Positions 34,242 to 44,487 are shown, numbered from the stretch's first letter. The stretch: 64,000 nt of DNA from Natronoglomus mannanivorans (GCA_025517485.1 JAOPKB010000001.1:124001-188000), one strand, 5' to 3'. Numbers and translations are program-made. Notes: generated from the sequence alone by a model not told the origin.

Positions 34242-34441
34242 CGTACCGTTCGTTTTCCCTCCTCGACCTCGAGTGGTGAGTAACTGCACACTCACGAGGA
34301 GGACGTTCGTTTCAATGACGACACGCACTCAGAGTTAGCGGCGAGTCTCTTCTCGGTCACTTTCCGGTACTCAGTCAGCTCGACGGACACGTCTACTGTC
34401 TGTCGTCGCTCTCGCTCTCGTCCCGACTCTCGCTTTCACTC

Positions 34442-35131
34442 TCACTCTGTCTCTGTCTCCGGATCCGACTCGAGGTCTCCCACTGCGCGCAAATACTCGC
34501 GAAGCAGGTCGGGAAACTCTCGCCCGCGGAGATAGCGAAGGCCGAAGTCTTCGGTCCAGGCGATGATCCCGGTGTCCTCGGTGACGACGCCGGCGTCGAG
34601 TTCACTGCCCAGGATTAGCAGATCGAAGTCCTCCCGTGAGTCGAGGACACCGCGTCTGAGCGCCCCGCGATACTTCTCGCGGAGGTCCGAGATGACGGCG
34701 TCGACTTCCGTCATGTGTTCGTGGCCCGTCCCCTCACCGTCGTGATCGTGGGCGGTTTCGGCCTTCCGAACTGCGTCCTCCGCGACGCGCAACCCCCTGT
34801 TGACGCGGTCGCTCATCTCGTCGACGAACCGATAGACGACCTCGGCCGGGATCATCACCTCGTGGCGCGCGGGATGCTTGCGGATCACCCAGGTGTTGAG
34901 CTTCGAGTTGATCTCCTCGGAGATACCGCGCTCGGCGAGCATCGTCGTCAACTCGTCGTGGATCGAGGGCGGCATGTAACAGGAGATGTGTAACTCGAGG
35001 CGCGCTCGCGCGAGCAAGTCCAGGAATCGATCGAGCGTCTCCTTGAGTGACTCGTCGTCTTCTCGGATCTCTTCGGTGAGGAAGACAGAGGTATCGAGGA
35101 CGAATCGCTGTTTGAACGGTGCGGCCGACAT
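34442..35131 (-). CDS. RNA ligase partner protein (PIN-like domain)
   Basis: 229 residues from ATG 35131. It starts [17 protein letters not shown], a PIN-domain opening with the first acidic residue, and carries further acidic positions in [22 protein letters not shown]. This matches the 'RNA ligase partner' family found beside Pab1020-type RNA ligases in archaea. PIN folds are usually metal-dependent RNases. The gene is divergent from the RNA ligase at 35330, with about 200 bases between starts. The C-terminus ends in a run of Asp/Glu/Thr. Confidence 0.88.
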   Translation of the reverse strand: MSAAPFKQRFVLDTSVFLTEEIREDDESLKETLDRFLDLLARARLELHISCYMPPSIHDELTTMLAERGISEEINSKLNTWVIRKHPARHEVMIPAEVVYRFVDEMSDRVNRGLRVAEDAVRKAETAHDHDGEGTGHEHMTEVDAVISDLREKYRGALRRGVLDSREDFDLLILGSELDAGVVTEDTGIIAWTEDFGLRYLRGREFPDLLREYLRAVGDLESDPETETE

Positions 35132-35329
35132 TGTCGATCGTCGTGAGGTTGGAGCGCCAGCGGCAAATAGTCCCCCCGGACGGCGGTGTCCCCGATCGTC
35201 CGCCGACCGTACGACCGGTACCCAATCGGTTCGATACCAATGGCGTCGACGAACGGCTCCCGGCTGGCGTGGTTCCCGCCAATCGTGGTCGTGTTCTTTA
35301 CCCCTCACCGTGGTAGCACACCACACGAG

Positions 35330-36490
35330 GTGAGCACTGTATCCGTGTCTTCGTCACCGTCACCGCCACCGTCCAAACCCTACCACGAGATACTCGGCGT
35401 CTCCGAGGAGTCGTTCGACCGACTCGAGGAACACCTCGATCGCCGAGTCCACGACGGACTCGCGTACCGCCACCTCTCGAATCACCGAAGCGGAGTCGAA
35501 CGGGGAACGGTCCTCGTTGCGGGGACGGTCGTTCGGGGATTCCCGAAGATCCCACGGACGCTCACCGTCTCGACCGGCGTCCCCGAGCACTTCGACGGGC
35601 CGGTCGCAGTCGAGGAGAAGTTGAACGGCTACAACGTTCGCCTCGCTCGAATCGACGGCGACGTGCTGGCGTTCACCCGGAGCGGATTGTTCTGTCCGTT
35701 CACGACGCGGATCGTTCGCCGCGAGCTCGGAGCCGAACTCGAGGCGCTCTTCGACGAGTACCCCCAGACGATGGTCTGTGGCGAGATGATCGGTCCCGAA
35801 AATCCCTACACGGCTCACGAGTATCCCGGCGTGGACTCGATCGCGTTTTGTGCGTTCGGCTGGCGCGATTGCGTCTCCGGACGTCCGCTCTCGGTTCCCG
35901 AACGACGCGACCGATACGAGTCGTTCGGGATTCCCCAGACGCGTCATTTCGGGACCGACGAGCCGGCCATCGTCGCCGATGGACTTCGAGAGATCGTCGA
36001 GGCTCTCGACGAGGAGGAGCGGGAAGGGGTCGTCATGCAGTCCCGGGACGGTTCCCGGCAGCTGAAGTACACGACGTCGGCGGCCAATCGCGGTGATCTC
36101 GCCTACGCGTTCTCGATGCCCTTCGAGTACGGACAGGAGTTCGTGTTCCGCCGACTCGTCCGGGAGGCGTTTCAGTCCGTCGAGTGGGGGGAGTCGAACT
36201 CGACGGCGAGCGAACGTGCTCACCGGCTTGGCGAGGCGATCCTCTGTTCGATGATCGAGTCGATCGAGGCCGTCGCAGCGGGCGAGACGGTCGGCAATCG
36301 CCAGACAGTGCGTGCGGAGCCGGAGACGGTCGACGCGCTCCTCGAGCACCTTCGCGATCAGGGGCTGACGCTCGTCATCGACGAGGATCGAACGACGAAC
36401 GGCGAGCGCGTCGTCACCTTCTGCAAGCGATCCCAGTCGACGAACGACAGGATTCAGAACTACCTCGACGGGCAGATCGTCGACGTCTGA
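35330..36490 (+). CDS. ATP-dependent RNA ligase (Pab1020/Rnl3 family)
   Basis: 386 residues from GTG 35330 (GTG 35345 is an alternative; the upstream ATG at 35240 would give an untypical extension). Nucleotidyltransferase motif I is [11 protein letters not shown] with Lys97 as the AMP acceptor. Later motifs include [26 protein letters not shown] (motif IV) and RQLKYTT (motif V). Archaeal members circularise or join 5'-phosphate/3'-OH RNA and act as dimers. Divergent neighbour is the PIN-like partner, so end-trimming plus sealing is a likely joint function. Confidence 0.9.
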   Translation: MSTVSVSSSPSPPPSKPYHEILGVSEESFDRLEEHLDRRVHDGLAYRHLSNHRSGVERGTVLVAGTVVRGFPKIPRTLTVSTGVPEHFDGPVAVEEKLNGYNVRLARIDGDVLAFTRSGLFCPFTTRIVRRELGAELEALFDEYPQTMVCGEMIGPENPYTAHEYPGVDSIAFCAFGWRDCVSGRPLSVPERRDRYESFGIPQTRHFGTDEPAIVADGLREIVEALDEEEREGVVMQSRDGSRQLKYTTSAANRGDLAYAFSMPFEYGQEFVFRRLVREAFQSVEWGESNSTASERAHRLGEAILCSMIESIEAVAAGETVGNRQTVRAEPETVDALLEHLRDQGLTLVIDEDRTTNGERVVTFCKRSQSTNDRIQNYLDGQIVDV

Positions 36491-36544
36491 GCGAAAGCAC
36501 GAGGCGCGAGAAGAGACGCGTGTGAACGCGAACGAACGGCCAGA

Positions 36545-37768
36545 TCACTCGAGGGCCGCGTCGATCGCTCGCTCGAGATCGCCGATCAGGTCGTCGACGT
36601 GTTCGATGCCGACGCTGACGCGGACGAGACCGTCCGTGAGCCCCGCCTCGAGGCGCTCCTCGCGGGGGATCGCGGCGTGGGTCATCGGCGCGGGCTGTTC
36701 GATGAGGCTCTCGACGCCGCCGAGGCTCTCGGCGAGGGTGAACACTTCCGTGTTGGAGACGACCTCGCTCGCCTGCTCTAACGTGGCGTCGAGTTCGAAA
36801 CTCAGCATGCCGCCGAAGTCGTCCATCTGCTCGGCGGCGATCTCGTGGCCGGGATGGGACTCGAGACCGGGATAGAACACCCGGTCGACGTCGGGGTGGT
36901 CGTCGAGCCAGCCGGCGATGGTGCGGGCGTTCTCGCAGTGGCGGTCCATGCGGACGGGCAGCGTCTTCGTCCCGCGAAGGACCAGAAAGCAGTCGAACGG
37001 GCCGGGTGTCGCTCCGACGGAGTTCTGATAGAACCCGAAGCGCTCGTCGAGGTCGGCGTCGTTGGTCAAGAGTGCTCCGCCGACGACGTCCGAGTGCCCG
37101 CCGAGGTACTTCGTCAGGGAGTGACTGACGACGTCGGCGCCGAGCTCGAGCGGTCGCTGGAGGTACGGTGTCGCGAACGTGTTGTCGATGGCGCATATCG
37201 CGTCGTTCTCGTGGGCGATTTCAGCTGCGCCCTCGATGTCGACGATCGACATGAGCGGGTTCGTCGGCGTCTCGAGCCAGAGTAACTCGGTCTCCTCGCG
37301 AAACGCCGACTCGATCGCCTCGAGGTCGGTCATGTCGACGAAGGAAAACTCGAGGTCGTACTCCTCGTAGACCTGCGTGAAGATGCGGTGGGTGCCGCCG
37401 TAGACGTCGTTGCCGGTGACGACGTGATCGCCCGACTCCAGCAGGTTCAAGACGGTGTTGATCGAGGCCATTCCGCTGGCGAATGCACGGCCGTAGTCGG
37501 CGTTCTCGAGGCTCGCGAGGTTCGCCTCGAGATCGGTCCGGGTCGGGTTGCCGGTCCGGGAGTACTCGTAGCCGCGGTGTTCGCCGGGAGCGTCCTGTTC
37601 GTAGGTCGAGTTGGCGTAGATCGGCGTCATCAGCGCGCCGGTTTCTTCGTCTGGTTTCTGACCGGCGTGGATCGATCGGGTTTCGATCTGCAACCGGTCG
37701 GAGTCGGAGTCGGTGCCGGGATCGTAATGTTGGTCGCGAACCTCGTCTTCGTCTCGGTCGTCGGCCAT
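36545..37768 (-). CDS. Trans-sulfuration PLP enzyme (cystathionine gamma-synthase/lyase family)
   Basis: 407 residues, fold-type I PLP enzyme. [37 protein letters not shown] and the PLP-lysine segment [17 protein letters not shown] are diagnostic; [20 protein letters not shown] is the cofactor strand. Whether it runs gamma-synthase, gamma-lyase or O-acetylhomoserine sulfhydrylase chemistry cannot be told from motifs alone. ATG 37768; the first ~25 residues are an acidic extension. Convergent with the RNA ligase, divergent from eL21. Confidence 0.92.
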   Translation of the reverse strand: MADDRDEDEVRDQHYDPGTDSDSDRLQIETRSIHAGQKPDEETGALMTPIYANSTYEQDAPGEHRGYEYSRTGNPTRTDLEANLASLENADYGRAFASGMASINTVLNLLESGDHVVTGNDVYGGTHRIFTQVYEEYDLEFSFVDMTDLEAIESAFREETELLWLETPTNPLMSIVDIEGAAEIAHENDAICAIDNTFATPYLQRPLELGADVVSHSLTKYLGGHSDVVGGALLTNDADLDERFGFYQNSVGATPGPFDCFLVLRGTKTLPVRMDRHCENARTIAGWLDDHPDVDRVFYPGLESHPGHEIAAEQMDDFGGMLSFELDATLEQASEVVSNTEVFTLAESLGGVESLIEQPAPMTHAAIPREERLEAGLTDGLVRVSVGIEHVDDLIGDLERAIDAALE

Positions 37769-37885
37769 GGCTCTCCTGACGAGACGGAGCGGGGTTATAC
37801 TGTCGGCTGTCAGCCGGGGGTGTGGATGTTCGTCGGGTCGGCTCTCGAGTCGCGCGAACGCGCCACGCTCGACACAAGACGTGCG

Positions 37886-37893
37886 TTTTATAA
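37886..37893 (+). promoter_or_regulatory. TATA box of the eL21-rpoF operon
   Basis: TTTTATAA centred ~33 bases before ATG 37923, giving a leader of about 8 bases. Confidence 0.65.
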
Positions 37894-37922
37894 CCGTCAC
37901 CGCTCAAGAGCGTGGTACGACT

Positions 37923-38231
37923 ATGCCGAACTCTAATGGACCTCGCCAGGGAACCCGGAAAAAGCTCGCAAACAAACCTCGAGAGCGCGGAACGTCGCCG
38001 CCACAGCGCGCGATTCAGGACTACGACGAGGGCCAGAAGGTCCACCTGAAGATCGACCCATCGGTCGCAGACGGCCGCTATCACCCGCGTTTCGACGGCC
38101 GAACCGGTGAAGTCGTCGGCAAACAGGGAAGTGCGTTCAAGGTGCAGATCGTCGACGGCGGCAAGGAGAAGACGCTGATCGTGACCGCTGCACACCTGCG
38201 CGCACAGAAAACGGAACAGGAACAGAACTAG
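37923..38231 (+). CDS. rpl21e: 50S ribosomal protein eL21
   Basis: 102 residues, starts [26 protein letters not shown] and contains [27 protein letters not shown], the eL21 SH3-like core. First gene of a plus-strand run with rpoF (2-base gap), DUF655 and dim1, an order conserved in many archaea. Confidence 0.97.
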   Translation: MPNSNGPRQGTRKKLANKPRERGTSPPQRAIQDYDEGQKVHLKIDPSVADGRYHPRFDGRTGEVVGKQGSAFKVQIVDGGKEKTLIVTAAHLRAQKTEQEQN

Positions 38232-38233
38232 GG

Positions 38234-38590
38234 ATGACGATCTTCAAAGAGATCGTCGACGAGGAGTTCCTGACGGTCTCGGAGACGAAGGAACTGCTCG
38301 CCGACGTCGAGGCCGAACGCGCACTCGACGAGAACCGAGAGCTCCGATACGAACTGGCACGAGCGATCGAACACGTCAATCGCTTCGCCGTCCTCGAGCC
38401 CGAGGAGGCCCAGAACCTCGTCGACGACTTACAGGAACTCGAGAAGGTCGACGAACAGACGTCCTACAAGATCGCCAACCTGTTGCCCCACGACCGCGAC
38501 GAACTCCGCTCGGTTTACGCCCAGCAGCGGTACACGCTGTCGGGCGAGGAACTCGACGAGATTCTCAACGTCGTCGCCCAGTACGCCTAG
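38234..38590 (+). CDS. rpoF: DNA-directed RNA polymerase subunit Rpo4 (RpoF/Rpb4)
   Basis: 118 residues. MTIFKEIVDEEFLTVSETKELL and the HRDC-like helical domain (KVDEQTSYKIANLLPHDRDELRSVYAQQR) identify archaeal Rpb4. With RpoE it forms the polymerase stalk. Two bases after eL21, so co-transcribed with it. Confidence 0.96.
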   Translation: MTIFKEIVDEEFLTVSETKELLADVEAERALDENRELRYELARAIEHVNRFAVLEPEEAQNLVDDLQELEKVDEQTSYKIANLLPHDRDELRSVYAQQRYTLSGEELDEILNVVAQYA

Positions 38591-38632
38591 GTAGCCGATT
38601 CTTTAAGTGCGCGGTGACCGTATTCAGAATCA

Positions 38633-39226
38633 ATGAGTGATTCCGACTCCAGTAGCGACGAGACGGACGTTCGCCGCGCGGTCGTGCTGGATTACCTCCC
38701 ACACGGTCTCTCGGACGACGGACGGCCGCAGTATCAGAAGTCTCCAGCGGGCTACGCGATGGCTGTCGAAGACTTCCAGCTCTATCAGGTCGCGTTCGAC
38801 GAGAACGAGCGACTCACGATCGGGACCCGAGTGATCGTCGAACCGGCGTCCGAGCAGGACATCGTCACCCAGTGTTCGACCGTCGACTACGACGACCTCT
38901 CCTCTGGCGCCCAATCGGAGCTCGAGTACGTCGTCTCCGATCTCGTCGAGGAGGAAGAAGAGCGGTTCGTCGACTTCTACAACGAGGCCCAGCCGATCAC
39001 GTTACGGCTCCACCAGCTGAACCTGCTGCCCGGTATCGGGAAGAAACTCCGTAACAGCATCCTCGACGAACGAAAGCGAAAGCCGTTCGAGAGCTTCGAG
39101 GAACTCGAGGAGCGCGTCTCCGGCCTCCACGATCCAGCGGACGTTCTCGTCGAACGGATCATCGAAGAGTTGCGAGACGAGGATCTGAAGTACAAGACGT
39201 TCGTCGGGCGACGCGAAGAAGCCTAG
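38633..39226 (+). CDS. DUF655 family protein with helix-hairpin-helix motif
   Basis: 197 residues. The N-domain reads VRRAVVLDYLPHGLSDDGRPQYQKSPAGYAM (OB-like DUF655 core). The C-domain has LRLHQLNLLPGIGKKLRNSILDERKRKPF, a helix-hairpin-helix nucleic-acid-binding motif. DUF655 is found beside rpoF and ksgA/dim1 across archaea, which suggests an RNA-binding role in ribosome biogenesis or transcription (inference). Confidence 0.92.
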   Translation: MSDSDSSSDETDVRRAVVLDYLPHGLSDDGRPQYQKSPAGYAMAVEDFQLYQVAFDENERLTIGTRVIVEPASEQDIVTQCSTVDYDDLSSGAQSELEYVVSDLVEEEEERFVDFYNEAQPITLRLHQLNLLPGIGKKLRNSILDERKRKPFESFEELEERVSGLHDPADVLVERIIEELRDEDLKYKTFVGRREEA

Positions 39227-39371
39227 ACGTCGATTCGAAGCTTCGGTCTCGAACTGGGCAGGGCTCCACTGGACTGATTTTGTCGGTGTGACGTCGCCAT
39301 CGCGTACGGATAGTCCTCGAGGCGTCCTCGAGACGGTGCGTTTACACACCCCGCTCGCATACTCGCGGCCA

Positions 39372-40211
39372 ATGAGAGATCCAGACGGACTGCTCGCCCG
39401 GGCCGGCGTCCGGGGTAATCCCGATCGAGACCAGCACTTTCTGGTCGACGATCGCGTCCTCGATCGGCTCCCCACGTATCTCACCGAAATCGACGCCGAC
39501 ACGAGTCACATCCTCGAGATCGGTGCCGGGACCGGTGCGCTCACCGATCGACTCCTCGAAGCGGGCGATCGGGTGACGGCGGTCGAACGCGATCCAGCCC
39601 TCGCCGAGTTCCTGCGCGAGGAGTTCGCCGACGAGATTGCCGACGGGCGGTTGATCCTGCTCGAGGGTGACGCTCTCGATGTCGACCTGCCCGACTTCTC
39701 GGCGTCGGTTTCGAACCTCCCCTACGGCGTCTCGAGCGAGATTACCTTTCGACTGTTGCCCGAGAAGCGGCCGCTCGTCTTGATGTTTCAAATGGAGTTC
39801 GCGGAGCGAATGGTCGCCGAGCCGGGGACGTCGGAGTACGGGCGGCTGTCGGTCTCGACGCAACACTACGCCGACGTCGAACTCGTCGAGCCGGTTCCGA
39901 AGGAGGCGTTTTCGCCGCCGCCGGCCGTCGAGAGTGCCGTCGTTCGGGCGATCCCTCGAAACCCCGACTACGAGGTCGACGACGAGGCGTTCTTCTTGCG
40001 GTTCGTGAAGGCGCTGTTCACCCAGCGACGGAAGACGATCCGGAACGCGATCAGGAACACGCCACACATCTCCGGACTGGACGATCCGGATGCGGTCGTC
40101 GACGCCGCCGACGAGGAGTTGCTGTCGAAGCGGGCGGGTGCCGTGACACCTGTGGAGTTCGCGGCACTGGCGTCGCTGGCCGCCGACGTTGGGTTCGACG
40201 AACACGAGTGA
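39372..40211 (+). CDS. ksgA: rRNA adenine N6,N6-dimethyltransferase (KsgA/Dim1)
   Basis: 279 residues. DQHFLVDDRVLDRL, SAM motif HILEIGAGTGALTDRLL, acidic motif TAVERDPALA and the catalytic SNLPYGVSSEITFRLL (N-L-P-Y) are all present, plus the C-terminal helical domain (FTQRRKTIRNAIRN). It dimethylates two adjacent adenosines near the 3' end of 16S rRNA during small-subunit maturation. Confidence 0.96.
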   Translation: MRDPDGLLARAGVRGNPDRDQHFLVDDRVLDRLPTYLTEIDADTSHILEIGAGTGALTDRLLEAGDRVTAVERDPALAEFLREEFADEIADGRLILLEGDALDVDLPDFSASVSNLPYGVSSEITFRLLPEKRPLVLMFQMEFAERMVAEPGTSEYGRLSVSTQHYADVELVEPVPKEAFSPPPAVESAVVRAIPRNPDYEVDDEAFFLRFVKALFTQRRKTIRNAIRNTPHISGLDDPDAVVDAADEELLSKRAGAVTPVEFAALASLAADVGFDEHE

Positions 40212-40355
40212 GTGGAACGTGAGACCGACTCGAGTCGATCGGGTGATGGCGAAAGCCGACAGTCGAGATTCATGCTGGTCACAAGCGATCGATGGATACT
40301 CGGTTCGTGAGCGCCGAGACGCTCGGAAGTGAACGAGAGTGAGAGTGAGCGAGTC

Positions 40356-41531
40356 ATGTACGAAGCCGTAACCGGTCTGGATTGGCTCTCCGACCAGTTC
40401 GCGACGTTCAATCAGCGACTGGCGGTGACTGTCGCCGCCTGGGGGCTCATGCTCGTCGTCTTGCTCTCCTCCCAGTCGTTCCAACGCTGGCTCAACGAAC
40501 GGACACGGCCACTCTATTCGGATATCGTTACGACGGTCCTGCTCGTCGCGACGTTCGTCGTCTCGGTCGCAGTCAGTCTCGGCGTCTGGGGACAGACCGA
40601 GACGGCCTCTCAGGAACTGTCCGAACACGAACTCGGCGGGGACGTCATCGCGACGATCGTCGTCTCGTTCGTCGTCGTCGTGAGTACCTACATCGTCGCA
40701 CGGTTCGTCCGGCGACTCATTCAGGAGGTACTCGCCTCGTCGACGGCGGTGACCGACCACCAACGCGAGGTCACCCATCGGCTTTCGCAGGTGATGATCT
40801 GGGGGACGGCGTTCATCGTCATCCTCGGGATCTGGGTCGACGACCTCGGCGGCCTCCTGATCGGGGCCGGTTTCCTCGGCATCGTTCTCGGGATGGCCGC
40901 CCGACAGACCCTCGGCGCGATGCTCGCGGGCTTCGTCTTGATGTTCGACCGCCCGTTCGAGATCGGCGACTGGATCGAGATCGACGATCAGGAGGGGATC
41001 GTCACCGACATCTCGATCGTCAACACGCGTATCCAGAGCTTCGACGGCGAGTACGTCATGGTCCCCAACGACGTCGTCGGCTCGCAGATGGTGACGAACC
41101 GATCGAAACGCGGCCGACTCCGCGTCGAGGTCGACGTCGGCGTCGACTACGAGACGGACGTCGACCGGGCCTCGGACCTCGCCAGAGAGGCGGTCAAGGA
41201 ACTCGACGAGGTGATGGACGGCCCGTCGCCACAGGTCGTCACCAAGGAGTTCGGCGAATCGGGAATCCTACTGGGGGTTCGGTTCTGGATCGACCGGCCG
41301 AACTCGAGTCGTCGCTGGCGGGCCCGGACGGCCGCGATCGGCGCGATCAAGTCGGCGTTCGAGGACGCGGGGATCAAGATCCCGTATCCACAGCGCGAAC
41401 TGTCCGGACGGGCCGAAACCGGCGGGTTCCGGGTCGCGGATGGGGCGGAGACGACCGACGAGCGCCGTGGAAAGCGACGGGAGCAAGAGCAGGAACGGGA
41501 CACGACTCCGTCACAACACGAGGACGATTAA
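40356..41531 (+). CDS. MscS-type mechanosensitive channel
   Basis: 391 residues from ATG 40356 (GTG 40329 is an alternative). Three to four membrane helices precede the pore-lining TM3 text IGAGFLGIVLGMAARQTLGAMLAGFVLMF, followed by the MscS beta-domain starting DRPFEIGDWIEIDDQEGIVTDISIVNTRI and YVMVPNDVV. It opens under membrane tension to release osmolytes in hypo-osmotic shock. A hydrophilic tail of ~45 residues (RRGKRREQEQERD) ends the protein. Confidence 0.93.
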   Translation: MYEAVTGLDWLSDQFATFNQRLAVTVAAWGLMLVVLLSSQSFQRWLNERTRPLYSDIVTTVLLVATFVVSVAVSLGVWGQTETASQELSEHELGGDVIATIVVSFVVVVSTYIVARFVRRLIQEVLASSTAVTDHQREVTHRLSQVMIWGTAFIVILGIWVDDLGGLLIGAGFLGIVLGMAARQTLGAMLAGFVLMFDRPFEIGDWIEIDDQEGIVTDISIVNTRIQSFDGEYVMVPNDVVGSQMVTNRSKRGRLRVEVDVGVDYETDVDRASDLAREAVKELDEVMDGPSPQVVTKEFGESGILLGVRFWIDRPNSSRRWRARTAAIGAIKSAFEDAGIKIPYPQRELSGRAETGGFRVADGAETTDERRGKRREQEQERDTTPSQHEDD

Positions 41532-41543
41532 CACACCACCACC

Positions 41544-42116
41544 ATGAAACTCGCCGACAAACGCGGCCTCGAGACAGACGTCTACCAGCCCGCAGAGGAC
41601 TCACACCTGCTCGCGACGACCGCGAGCGAGCGCATCGACGACGGCGACTTCGTCCTCGAGGTCGGGACGGGGTCGGGCTACGTCGTCGAGACGATCGCGG
41701 ACGAAACGGGCGCGCGCGCGATCGGCTCGGACCTCAACCCACACGCCTGTGAGCGCGCTCGAGACCGCGGTCTCGAGGCCGTTCGCGCCGATTTACTCAC
41801 GCCGTTCGCTGCCAGCACCTTCGACGCGGTGGTGTTCAACCCGCCGTACCTGCCGACCGATCCGGACAACGAGTGGGACGACTGGATGGAACACGCGCTT
41901 TCGGGCGGCGAGTCGGGCCGGGAGGTCATCGATCGGTTTCTGACGGACGTCGGGCGCGTGCTCTCCCCCGACGGCGTCGTCTTGTTGCTGGTCAGTAGCC
42001 TCACCGGTGTCGAGGAAGTCGTCGAGCGGGCCGGTGAGGAGGGATTCAGCGCCGTCGCGGTCGCCGACGAATCGTTCCCCTACGAGACGTTGACGGTACT
42101 CGAACTCGTGCGGTGA
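41544..42116 (+). CDS. HemK2/PrmC-like protein glutamine methyltransferase
   Basis: 190 residues. SAM-binding FVLEVGTGSGYVVETIAD and the catalytic NPPYLPTDP (NPPY) are clear; VYQPAEDSHLL is the typical archaeal/eukaryotic HemK2 opening. No N-terminal RF-binding domain, as in the archaeal/eukaryal type that methylates the GGQ glutamine of release factor aRF1. It follows the MscS gene by 12 bases. Confidence 0.92.
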   Translation: MKLADKRGLETDVYQPAEDSHLLATTASERIDDGDFVLEVGTGSGYVVETIADETGARAIGSDLNPHACERARDRGLEAVRADLLTPFAASTFDAVVFNPPYLPTDPDNEWDDWMEHALSGGESGREVIDRFLTDVGRVLSPDGVVLLLVSSLTGVEEVVERAGEEGFSAVAVADESFPYETLTVLELVR

Positions 42117-42351
42117 GCGTGAGGGCGGGAATCGGATTAGCACTGTGTAAATCAGTTCGATAGAATCGATATTCAGATCGTGCCCGTTGGCGATTAACGG
42201 TGGCGGTGACTCGTTCGAAGCTCCGTTGGTGCCTCGAGTGGCCCACACTGGGAGACGCGACGAGTGACGGTCGATATCCCTGCGCATTGTTCCTTGTTAC
42301 CAGTCCTCTTTGAGACGGTGGAGCATTACTGCCACGTATTTGCAGACATGG

Positions 42352-42360
42352 TAAATATTA
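42352..42360 (+). promoter_or_regulatory. TATA box of the methionine synthase operon
   Basis: TAAATATTA centred 34 bases before ATG 42390 predicts a leader of about 8 bases and argues against the longer frame that begins at 42264. Confidence 0.65.
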
Positions 42361-42389
42361 AGCACCGGCATACCCTAGCTGATTCTACG

Positions 42390-43397
42390 ATGACTGACTA
42401 CGTTTCGACCACACCGGGGCTGTTCCCGCTCCCGGACTGGGCGAAAGACGACCTATCCGATCTGAAGGGACACCAGAAACACGACCTCATCAGCGGCGAC
42501 GAGGGCGAGGAGATCACCGCGGCCTACGAGCAGGCCCGCGCCGACGTCCTCGAGGTCCAGCGCGAGGCCGACCTCGATCGCGTCGTCGAAGGCCAACTGC
42601 GCTGGGACGACATGCTCGCCCACCCGCTGGCCGTCCACGACGCCGTCGAAACCCGCGGCATCGTCCGCTACTACGACAACAACAACTTCTACCGAGAGCC
42701 CGTCGTCACCGGCGACCTCGAGTTCGACGGCGACGTCGCGGCCGAACTCGAGACGGTCAGCGAACTGATCGACGACGACGACGATCTACAAGCCGTTCTC
42801 CCCGGTCCCTACTCCCTGTTCGACCTCGCGACCGACGAACACTACGGCGACGACGAGGAGTTCCTCGCCGCCGTCGGCGACTTCCTGGCCGGCGAACTCG
42901 AGGCGTTCCCCGACCACGAGACGCTGTTCCTGCTCGAGCCGTCGCTCGTGACCGACTCGCCCGCTGAGGGTCTCGACGAACTCGCCAGCGAGGCGATCGA
43001 CACCGTCGCCGCGGCGACCGACGCCGACGTCGTCGTCCAGTCTTACTGGGGCGCACTCGAGGAGAAGGTTCACGCCCACCTGCTCGACGCCGATATCGAC
43101 GCGGTCGGCTACGACTTCGTCTCGAACCAGGAGGACAACCTGTACAACATCAACGAGTACGGCACCGCCGACGACATCTCGCTCGGCCTCGTCGACGGCC
43201 AGAACACGCTCGTCGAGGATCCCGAGGCGGTCCGCGACCGGACCGACTGGGTCTTCGACCAGCTCCCCGTCGCCGAGTTCGACACCGTCTACCTGACGAC
43301 TAACACCGAGACCTTCTACCTGCCGTACAACAAGTTCGAGGAGAAACTCGCCGTCCTCGCGGAAGCCGCCTCGCTCGCGGAGGTGACCCCAGCATGA
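42390..43397 (+). CDS. MetE-like barrel protein (methionine synthase N-terminal-type subunit)
   Basis: 335 residues, a single MetE/cobalamin-independent methionine synthase type barrel. It starts YVSTTPGLFPLPDWAKDDL. At the position where the catalytic partner has His-Val-Cys it reads VVVQSYWGALEEKV, so the zinc ligands appear to be missing. It overlaps the next gene by four bases (ATGA), implying a stoichiometric complex. It corresponds in idea to the N-terminal non-catalytic barrel of bacterial MetE, here as a separate chain. Role in methyl-donor binding is inference. Confidence 0.85.
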   Translation: MTDYVSTTPGLFPLPDWAKDDLSDLKGHQKHDLISGDEGEEITAAYEQARADVLEVQREADLDRVVEGQLRWDDMLAHPLAVHDAVETRGIVRYYDNNNFYREPVVTGDLEFDGDVAAELETVSELIDDDDDLQAVLPGPYSLFDLATDEHYGDDEEFLAAVGDFLAGELEAFPDHETLFLLEPSLVTDSPAEGLDELASEAIDTVAAATDADVVVQSYWGALEEKVHAHLLDADIDAVGYDFVSNQEDNLYNINEYGTADDISLGLVDGQNTLVEDPEAVRDRTDWVFDQLPVAEFDTVYLTTNTETFYLPYNKFEEKLAVLAEAASLAEVTPA

Positions 43398-44476
43398 GCG
43401 CCAACGACACAGACAACAAACAGCAGTTCCGACCGGAGGACCACCCGAACGACCACTTCCTGCTGACGACCGTCGTCGGCAGCTACCCGAAGCCCAAGTG
43501 GCTCAACCGCGCCAAGGAGCTCTATCAGGACCCCGAGAGCGACTTCAGCGACGACAACTGGCTCGAGGCCAAAGACGACGCCTGTCGACTCATCACGAAC
43601 GAACACGAACGCGCCGGCCTCGACGTCGTCGTCGACGGCGAGATGCGACGCAACGAGATGGTCGAGTTCTTCGCCCACCGGATCGACGGCTACGAGTTCA
43701 ACGGCCCGATCAAGGTCTGGGGGCACAACTACTTCGACAAGCCCTCGGTCGTGAGCGAAGTCGAGTACGACGAGTCGTGGCTCGTCGACGAGTACGAGTT
43801 CACCGCCGGCGCGTCGGACCGTCCCGTCAAGGTCCCCATCACGGGCCCGTACACGCTCGCGAACTGGTCGTTCAACGAGGCCTACGAGGACGACGACGAG
43901 CTCACCCTCGACCTCGCGGACCTCGTCAACGAGGAGATCGAAAAGCTCGTCGAGGCGGGTGCTCGTTACATCCAGATCGACGAACCTGCGCTCGCGACGA
44001 CCCCTGACGACCACGCGATCGTCGGCGAGGCCTTAGAGCGTATCGTCGCCGGCCTCCCCGAGGACGTCCGCACCGGACTCCACGTCTGTTACGGCGACTA
44101 CTCCCGGATCTACCCGGAGATCCTCGAGTTCCCCGTCGACGAGTTCGACCTCGAACTCGCCAACGGCGACTACGAACAGCTCGACGTCTTCAAGGACCCC
44201 GAGTTCACGAAGGACCTCGCACTCGGCGTCACCGACGCCCACATCGCCGAGGTCGACTCGGTCGAACAGATCGAGGAGAACATCAAGAAGGGCCTCGAGG
44301 TCGTTCCGCCGGAACAGCTCGTCATCTCGCCCGACTGCGGCCTGAAGCTCCTGCCCCGTGAGGTCGCCTACGGCAAGATGGCGAACATGGTCGAGGCCGC
44401 CCGCAACGTCGAGGAAGACCTCGACGAGGGTCGGATCGATATCGATCGGAGTACGGTCGCGCCGGCCGACGACTGA
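43394..44476 (+). CDS. metE: Methionine synthase, catalytic MetE C-terminal-type subunit
   Basis: 360 residues. It opens HFLLTTVVGSYPKPKWL. The zinc site is visible: GLHVCYG with His230 and Cys232, and ISPDCGLKL with Cys315. DVVVDGEMRRNEMVEFFAHRIDGYEF and VPITGPYTLANWS are typical. It transfers a methyl group to homocysteine. Archaeal 'core MetE' enzymes are thought not to use folylpolyglutamate and instead take methyl from a corrinoid or other carrier; the actual donor here is unknown. Co-translated with the upstream barrel. Confidence 0.9.
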   Translation: MSANDTDNKQQFRPEDHPNDHFLLTTVVGSYPKPKWLNRAKELYQDPESDFSDDNWLEAKDDACRLITNEHERAGLDVVVDGEMRRNEMVEFFAHRIDGYEFNGPIKVWGHNYFDKPSVVSEVEYDESWLVDEYEFTAGASDRPVKVPITGPYTLANWSFNEAYEDDDELTLDLADLVNEEIEKLVEAGARYIQIDEPALATTPDDHAIVGEALERIVAGLPEDVRTGLHVCYGDYSRIYPEILEFPVDEFDLELANGDYEQLDVFKDPEFTKDLALGVTDAHIAEVDSVEQIEENIKKGLEVVPPEQLVISPDCGLKLLPREVAYGKMANMVEAARNVEEDLDEGRIDIDRSTVAPADD

Positions 44477-44487
44477 TCGGCCGTTCG

